Assembly: GCA_003611955.1 (NCBI GenBank)
Contig: RAZE01000013.1
Location: 1-64,000, forward strand
Origin: a bacterium 1XD8-76
Lineage (GTDB): Bacteria > Bacillota > Clostridia > Lachnospirales > Lachnospiraceae
Direction: 5' to 3'
DNA: 64,000 bases
Under the pieces are notes generated by a model. It saw nothing but the letters and a program-made list of their open reading frames with translations. It searched no databases and had not been told where the DNA came from. Of the stretch, positions 60,335 to 64,000 are shown one piece after another. The position numbers were made by a program, and so were the translations under genes. Each line of letters starts with the position of its first letter. Within the stretch, counting starts at the first letter, position 1.

Positions 60335-60820
60335 TGGATAAAGTACACTTTAGCACCGGAAAGGACGATTGGGGAACACCGCAGGATCTTTTCGATGCAC
60401 TCAACAAAGAATTTGGTTTTACATTGGATCCATGTGCCGATGATAATAACCACAAATGCGCCAAGTATTACACGGTGGAGCAGGACGGTTTGGCGCAATC
60501 ATGGGCGGGCGAAACGGTATTTTGCAACCCGCCGTATAGCCGGAAAACAAAATCAAATGCCGGTCAAATTGCATGGGTGGAAAAATGCTATAAAGAGGCG
60601 CAGGGGGGGGATCATCGTGGTTATGTTGATACCCGCCCGCACAGATACAAAAATGTTTCACGATTTCATTTTAGGCAAAGCAGAAATACGGTTTATCAAA
60701 GGGCGGCTTAATTTTGAGGTAGACGGAGAGAAAAGCAAGGATCCGGCACCGTTCCCAAGTATGATCGTAGTATTCAGAGGCGGGCAACCCACAAATGAAG
60801 TAAAGAGTATAACGGCATAG
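60334..60820 (+). pseudogene. DNA N6-adenine methyltransferase, frame broken at G8
   Basis: The 5' frame begins MDKVHFSTGKDDWGTPQDLF and has ETVFCNPPYSRKT with the catalytic NPPY. It runs into a G8 tract at 60603-60610 and then goes out of frame, stopping at 60711. The family sequence continues in the next frame as IIVVMLIPARTDTKMFHDF to 60820. With seven Gs the gene would be a normal 161-codon phage-type adenine methyltransferase. So this copy is in an OFF state, either by slipped-strand switching, a fixed mutation or a sequencing error. Confidence 0.8.
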
Positions 60821-60834
60821 CGGAGGGGTATACG

Positions 60835-61116
60835 GTGGAACTTTTGACACGCGAAATAGCTAATACATACAGAGATAGAGCGAAAGCCCTGCCGTATAAC
60901 GGTATGCAGGACATAGGGGAGCGCAGGGCATTGCGGATAGAGTTGCAGGAGCGATGCGGCGTAACGGAATTAGAGGCAATCAATATTATAAACGGTTTCC
61001 ACATTGATATTTATTGCATGAAATATCTGATAAAGGCGCGAGAGGCGGCAGAGGGAACACAGGAACCGGCAAAGAAAAAGCGGCGCAAGCAGTACGACAG
61101 AAGGGAATTTTATTAA
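60835..61116 (+). CDS. Small element protein, 93 residues
   Basis: GTG start after GGAGGGG. MELLTREIANTYRDRAKALP is followed by GVTELEAINIINGFHIDIY and a Lys/Arg-rich tail. A helical protein of a kind common in clostridial mobile elements; function unknown. Confidence 0.55.
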   Translation: MELLTREIANTYRDRAKALPYNGMQDIGERRALRIELQERCGVTELEAINIINGFHIDIYCMKYLIKAREAAEGTQEPAKKKRRKQYDRREFY

Positions 61117-61137
61117 AAAGCAGAAAGGCGGCAGATT

Positions 61138-61434
61138 ATGGGAAAAACAAAAAGCATTGTAACAGAGCATGAAAAAATGTGTTTCTTTTGCGGCAGACCG
61201 GCAGAGTGCGAGCATCATTTATTATTCGGCAGCGGCATTAGAGAATTGGCAGAGCAGGACGGCTTGAAAGTACCCGCCTGCAATAACTGTCATAACATGG
61301 GCAGGACAACCGAGCGCGTACATGATAACCCTATGGCTGAAAAGCTGTCAAAGATTTTAGGGCAGGCGGTGTATGAGGCGAAGATCGGCAGCAGGGAGGA
61401 GTTTCGGGCGCGTTATGGCAAGTCTTATTTGTAG
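61138..61434 (+). CDS. HNH/zinc-type phage protein
   Basis: A 98-residue protein. CFFCGRPAECEHHLLFGSG, then VPACNNCHNMG, gives two Cys pairs and a His pair in the order of an HNH-like zinc finger (compare NinG/DUF968-type proteins). AEKLSKILGQAVYEAKIG follows. It may be a DNA-junction nuclease or structural zinc protein in recombination. Confidence 0.65.
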   Translation: MGKTKSIVTEHEKMCFFCGRPAECEHHLLFGSGIRELAEQDGLKVPACNNCHNMGRTTERVHDNPMAEKLSKILGQAVYEAKIGSREEFRARYGKSYL

Positions 61435-61444
61435 GGGGCATGGT

Positions 61445-61741
61445 ATGGCTATGACAGAGATCATAAAGCAGCTTGAAAAAGAGATTTTGCAGCAGCGGGA
61501 AGATGAACAGAGGATCCTAAACGAGATCGCGGCGGTAGCATCTTTAGATTTCGCACAGCGGGCAGCAGGCGTATTGGATCCGAAAAAGCACTTTTACGGT
61601 TTCGAGGCGTATTTGATATTGCTTGACAATCTGGAAGTGCTGTTATATGCGGGTATGCCCGATGATTTGGCACTTGAAAGCGTACAGTGTGGGTATGATG
61701 CAGAAACAATTTTAGCAATGTGGAGGTTATCGAAAGTATGA
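61445..61741 (+). CDS. Small helical protein, 98 residues
   Basis: The ATG at 61445 follows TAGGGGGCAT. MAMTEIIKQLEKEILQQRED begins a coiled-coil-like N-terminus; FYGFEAYLILLDNLEVLLYAG follows. It overlaps the SSB start by four bases. No family recognised. Confidence 0.5.
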   Translation: MAMTEIIKQLEKEILQQREDEQRILNEIAAVASLDFAQRAAGVLDPKKHFYGFEAYLILLDNLEVLLYAGMPDDLALESVQCGYDAETILAMWRLSKV

Positions 61742-62133
61742 ATAAATGTCATTTCATGGGGCGATTGGTACGCGATCCCGAAATTCGTTACACACAAAGC
61801 GATCAGCCGGTGCCGGTAGCGCATTACACTTTAGCGATTGATCGTAGGATAAAGCGGCAGGGTGAGCCTTCGGCAGATTTTTTAGACTTTGTTGCATACG
61901 GAAAAGCGGCAGAGTTTACAGAAAAGTATTTAAAGAAAGGCATTAAAGTTGTGGTAACGGCGCGTTGCCAACGCCGCAATTATGAAAAGGACGGCAGGAA
62001 AATCTATGTAATTGAATTTATCATAGAGGATCAAGAGTTTGCGGAAAGCAAGCGGGCAGCAGAGGGCGAACCGGAAAGCAATGATTTTATGCAGATACCG
62101 GACGGCGAGCAGGACGAATTGCCATTTAATTAA
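61738..62133 (+). CDS. ssb: Single-stranded DNA-binding protein
   Basis: A 131-residue SSB. MNKCHFMGRLVRDPEIRYTQ, ADFLDFVAYGKAAEFTEKYLKKG and ARCQRRNYEKDGRKIYVIEF make up the OB fold, followed by an acidic tail ending DELPFN, the usual partner-binding tip. Element-borne SSBs serve replication or conjugal transfer. Confidence 0.93.
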   Translation: MNKCHFMGRLVRDPEIRYTQSDQPVPVAHYTLAIDRRIKRQGEPSADFLDFVAYGKAAEFTEKYLKKGIKVVVTARCQRRNYEKDGRKIYVIEFIIEDQEFAESKRAAEGEPESNDFMQIPDGEQDELPFN

Positions 62134-62153
62134 AATTCAAGGAGGTTAAGCAA

Positions 62154-62936
62154 ATGCAAACAATTTCGATCATCAGCTTAAAAGGCGGCGTGGCAAAGAC
62201 CACAACGGCGGTAAACATGGCGTACATACTGGCAGCAGTACACAAAAAGAAAGTGCTTGTTATCGACAATGACAAGCAGGGTAACGCCTCTAAAGCGTTT
62301 GACCGGTACGACACCGAGGACGAGAACACCATAGCGCGGGCAATGTTGGAAAGAAATTTTGACGTTTCCGAGATTATCAAGAAAACAAATTACGAGGGCA
62401 TCGACATTATAACCGCAAACATGGATCTACTGGAGGCGAACCTTAAAACCGTAGTAGACGCGGGCAGGCAGCAACAGACGCGATTTAAAAAGGCACTGGC
62501 AGCAGTTAGCGGCAATTATGATTTCTGCATCATCGACAACGCGCCGGATATTAACATGAGTATCATTAACGCGCTTGTAATGACGAATGATGTGATTATG
62601 CCGATCTTTATGGATCAGTATTCATTTGACGGCTTAAATATTCTGTTAGAGCAGATCGCGCAGGTGCAGGAAGATTTTAACGGAACACTAAATTTTGCCG
62701 GTTGCCTTGTGACACAGTACCAAAACAACGATGTGAATAATTTGAACATTGAAAAGCTGCAAGCGCGGGGGTTGCCGATGTACGCGCAGAGGATCCGCAG
62801 AACGGAAAAGAAAGTAAGCGAAAGCACATTTGCGAAAATGCCGCTTGTGGAATATTCGGTAAGATGCGGAGCGGCGCAGGATTATAAAAAGTTTGTCGTA
62901 GAGTATTTAGGGGGTGCGGATTATGCAGATGCTTAA
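62154..62936 (+). CDS. parA: ParA partition ATPase
   Basis: A 260-residue ParA. The deviant Walker A is SLKGGVAKTTTAVNMAY, followed by VLVIDNDKQGNAS and the Walker B-like CIIDNAPDINMS. It is the second ParA-like ATPase in the window and more typical of plasmid or element partition. It stands directly before a small protein and a ParB. Confidence 0.9.
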   Translation: MQTISIISLKGGVAKTTTAVNMAYILAAVHKKKVLVIDNDKQGNASKAFDRYDTEDENTIARAMLERNFDVSEIIKKTNYEGIDIITANMDLLEANLKTVVDAGRQQQTRFKKALAAVSGNYDFCIIDNAPDINMSIINALVMTNDVIMPIFMDQYSFDGLNILLEQIAQVQEDFNGTLNFAGCLVTQYQNNDVNNLNIEKLQARGLPMYAQRIRRTEKKVSESTFAKMPLVEYSVRCGAAQDYKKFVVEYLGGADYADA

Positions 62937-63132
62937 ATTTAAAGCCAAATGCCCTTATGAGATAGGCGATCGAGTACGGTTTGAAAAGGGCGGCGAAATG
63001 CAGGTAATGGAAATTACGGATATTATCACGCAGATCAGCGCAAAGACCGGACATATTAAATTTATTTTGGAGTTGGGCGGTTGGTATAAATTAGATACCG
63101 ATTTACACGCGGTAGATGTGCCGCGCACTTAG
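62923..63132 (+). CDS. Small beta protein between ParA and ParB
   Basis: A 69-residue protein. The ATG at 62923, inside the parA end, follows AGGGGGTG. KAKCPYEIGDRVRFEKGGEM reads as a small SH3- or KOW-like beta barrel. It may assist partition; no family recognised. Confidence 0.5.
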   Translation: MQMLKFKAKCPYEIGDRVRFEKGGEMQVMEITDIITQISAKTGHIKFILELGGWYKLDTDLHAVDVPRT

Positions 63133-63181
63133 TAAATACTGGACGAGTACCCAAATAGGGTACAAGGCAAAGGAGGCAATC

Positions 63182-64000
63182 ATGGCTTTTGATATGAGAA
63201 ATTTTTTAAATGCCGAAAGCAAGAAAGATATTAACAGCGATTGGAAACCGGTCAAGGTAAATGTAAGGAAATTAAGACCGGCACCGGATAAGAAAAACTT
63301 TTATCACGCAGAGGACAAGGAAATTAAGGACATTGCGGAAAGTATAGAGTTAATCGGTTTGCAGCAGTACCCAGTGATTAAGCCGGTAGAGGGTACGGAC
63401 GAATACGAGGTTATAGCCGGACACAAACGGCGGCTTGCGATTTTGCGGTTACTGGACGAAGGCAAAACTGAATATGAAATGATCCCTTGCAAGATAGAAA
63501 CGCCGGACGACATAAAAAATGAGTTGATTTTAATTTTCACAAACTCAACGCAGCGGGAAAGAACGGACTATGAAAAGATGCGGGAAATTGAGCGGGTGCG
63601 GGAACTTTTAACCGAGTATCAGAAAACCCATGAATTGACCGGACGGCGGCAAAATATTATTGCCGAGATTTTGGGAACCAACAAAACCAAAGTAGGAACA
63701 CTGGATAACATCAACAATAATCTGATCGCGCCGTTTATGGAAGAATTTGCAGCGGGGAAAATCAGCACAAGCGCAGCGAATGAGATCGCCGGTTTGGAGC
63801 CGGACGCGCAGCAGGCACTATACGAAACATACAAGGCAACCGGATCACTGATCGCAAAGGACGCGAAAGCCCTTAAAGAAGTATTTCCCGATGATTTACC
63901 GGAAGAACTGAAGGCAGAGGTAAGGCAGTACGCGGCAGAAACTGGCATCAGCTTAGAAGATGCAGCAGGCGTTATAACAGAACGCCACAAGAGAGCGCGG
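63182..64000 (+). CDS. parB: ParB/Spo0J-like partition protein, incomplete at right edge
   Basis: The first 273 codons of a ParB-like protein. The N-terminal nuclease-like ParB domain has VRKLRPAPDKKNFYHAEDKE, LQQYPVIKPVEGTDEYEVIAGHKR and TNSTQRERTDYEKMREIERV. An HTH region follows with RRQNIIAEILGTNKTKVGTL. The ATG follows AAAGGAGGC. The ParA-small protein-ParB order makes a complete partition set; the parS site is not identified. The gene runs off the window. Confidence 0.9.
   Translation, partial: MAFDMRNFLNAESKKDINSDWKPVKVNVRKLRPAPDKKNFYHAEDKEIKDIAESIELIGLQQYPVIKPVEGTDEYEVIAGHKRRLAILRLLDEGKTEYEMIPCKIETPDDIKNELILIFTNSTQRERTDYEKMREIERVRELLTEYQKTHELTGRRQNIIAEILGTNKTKVGTLDNINNNLIAPFMEEFAAGKISTSAANEIAGLEPDAQQALYETYKATGSLIAKDAKALKEVFPDDLPEELKAEVRQYAAETGISLEDAAGVITERHKRAR

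Larger units (their letters stand above)
56825..64000. mobile_element. Replicon-like module with methyltransferases and partition genes
   Basis: A collinear run of genes: RNase H-like, Dam, Dcm, radical SAM, N6-adenine methyltransferase, SSB, ParA and ParB. This is the typical content of the maintenance module of conjugative elements or phage-plasmids. It is continuous to the right edge. Whether it belongs to the AT-rich island or is a separate element is not clear; base composition argues for separate origins. Confidence 0.5.

Noticed and set aside
60395..60820. A separate gene starting inside the adenine methyltransferase
   Set aside because: Only its last part matches the family; the first part is out-of-frame reading. 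It is one gene with a frameshift.

Overview
The window reads as a stretch of a Firmicutes chromosome, most likely a Lachnospiraceae-type clostridium. The evidence is near-consensus Shine-Dalgarno (SD) sites, sigma-A and sigma-D type promoters, an Isc-type Fe-S module under an Rrf2 regulator, and DUF6033 and M23-peptidase genes of a kind I associate with that family. No ribosomal RNA or tRNA gene was recognised. All function calls come from reading motifs; no database search was run.

Region 1 (1-31.3 kb) is ordinary chromosome. It holds a carbamate kinase with a divergent OFA-type MFS transporter, a MetNI methionine importer without its binding protein, a ParA-like ATPase with a tiny Lys/Ala/Pro-rich partner, a DUF3298 lipoprotein and a YxeA protein. 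Next come iscS-iscU-mnmA, an IscR-like repressor and cysK. The iscS and cysK promoters share a 20-bp operator-like sequence. Then follow apbE, an orphan trpB2 and the tetrapyrrole operon hemA-hemC-cobA/hemD-hemB-hemL. An alcohol/aldehyde dehydrogenase pair, DegV and a short precorrin-2 dehydrogenase come next, so the visible pathway points to sirohaem/corrinoids rather than haem. The region ends with three polytopic membrane proteins (two of them paralogues), a DUF6033 gene behind a sigma-D-like promoter, and an M23 peptidase gene that is cut in half.

Region 2 (31.3-47.1 kb) is the left arm of a temperate-phage-like element. A large serine recombinase lies at the junction inside the M23 gene. 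Fic and HicB-like proteins, a CI/Cro switch, interleaved small genes, a recombination/replication block (SMC-like ATPase, RecA-fold ATPase, DUF669, SF2 helicase, primase-helicase), a repeat-rich candidate origin and RusA follow. Three leftward genes in this arm share a copied promoter-leader module.

Region 3 (about 47.14-54.4 kb) is a very AT-rich plasmid-like island that interrupts a gene of region 2. It encodes a fused HUH endonuclease/SF3 helicase Rep (CRESS-like plasmid architecture) and a tyrosine integrase. It carries two different iteron arrays and two large hairpins. The frames of both Rep and integrase begin at an ATC codon placed ideally after a strong SD and overlapping the stop of the preceding gene.

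Region 4 (about 54.5-64 kb, open at the right) has moderate GC and again looks like a replicon or conjugative/phage-plasmid module. It has HTH proteins, a second HUH Rep (ORF2/G2P type) with a probable counter-transcribed small RNA upstream, and an RNase H-like protein. Dam and Dcm methyltransferases, a radical SAM protein, an N6-adenine methyltransferase broken at a G8 tract, SSB, ParA and ParB follow. The simplest reading is a phage in the chromosome with one or two further elements nested in it; an assembly join cannot be excluded from sequence alone.
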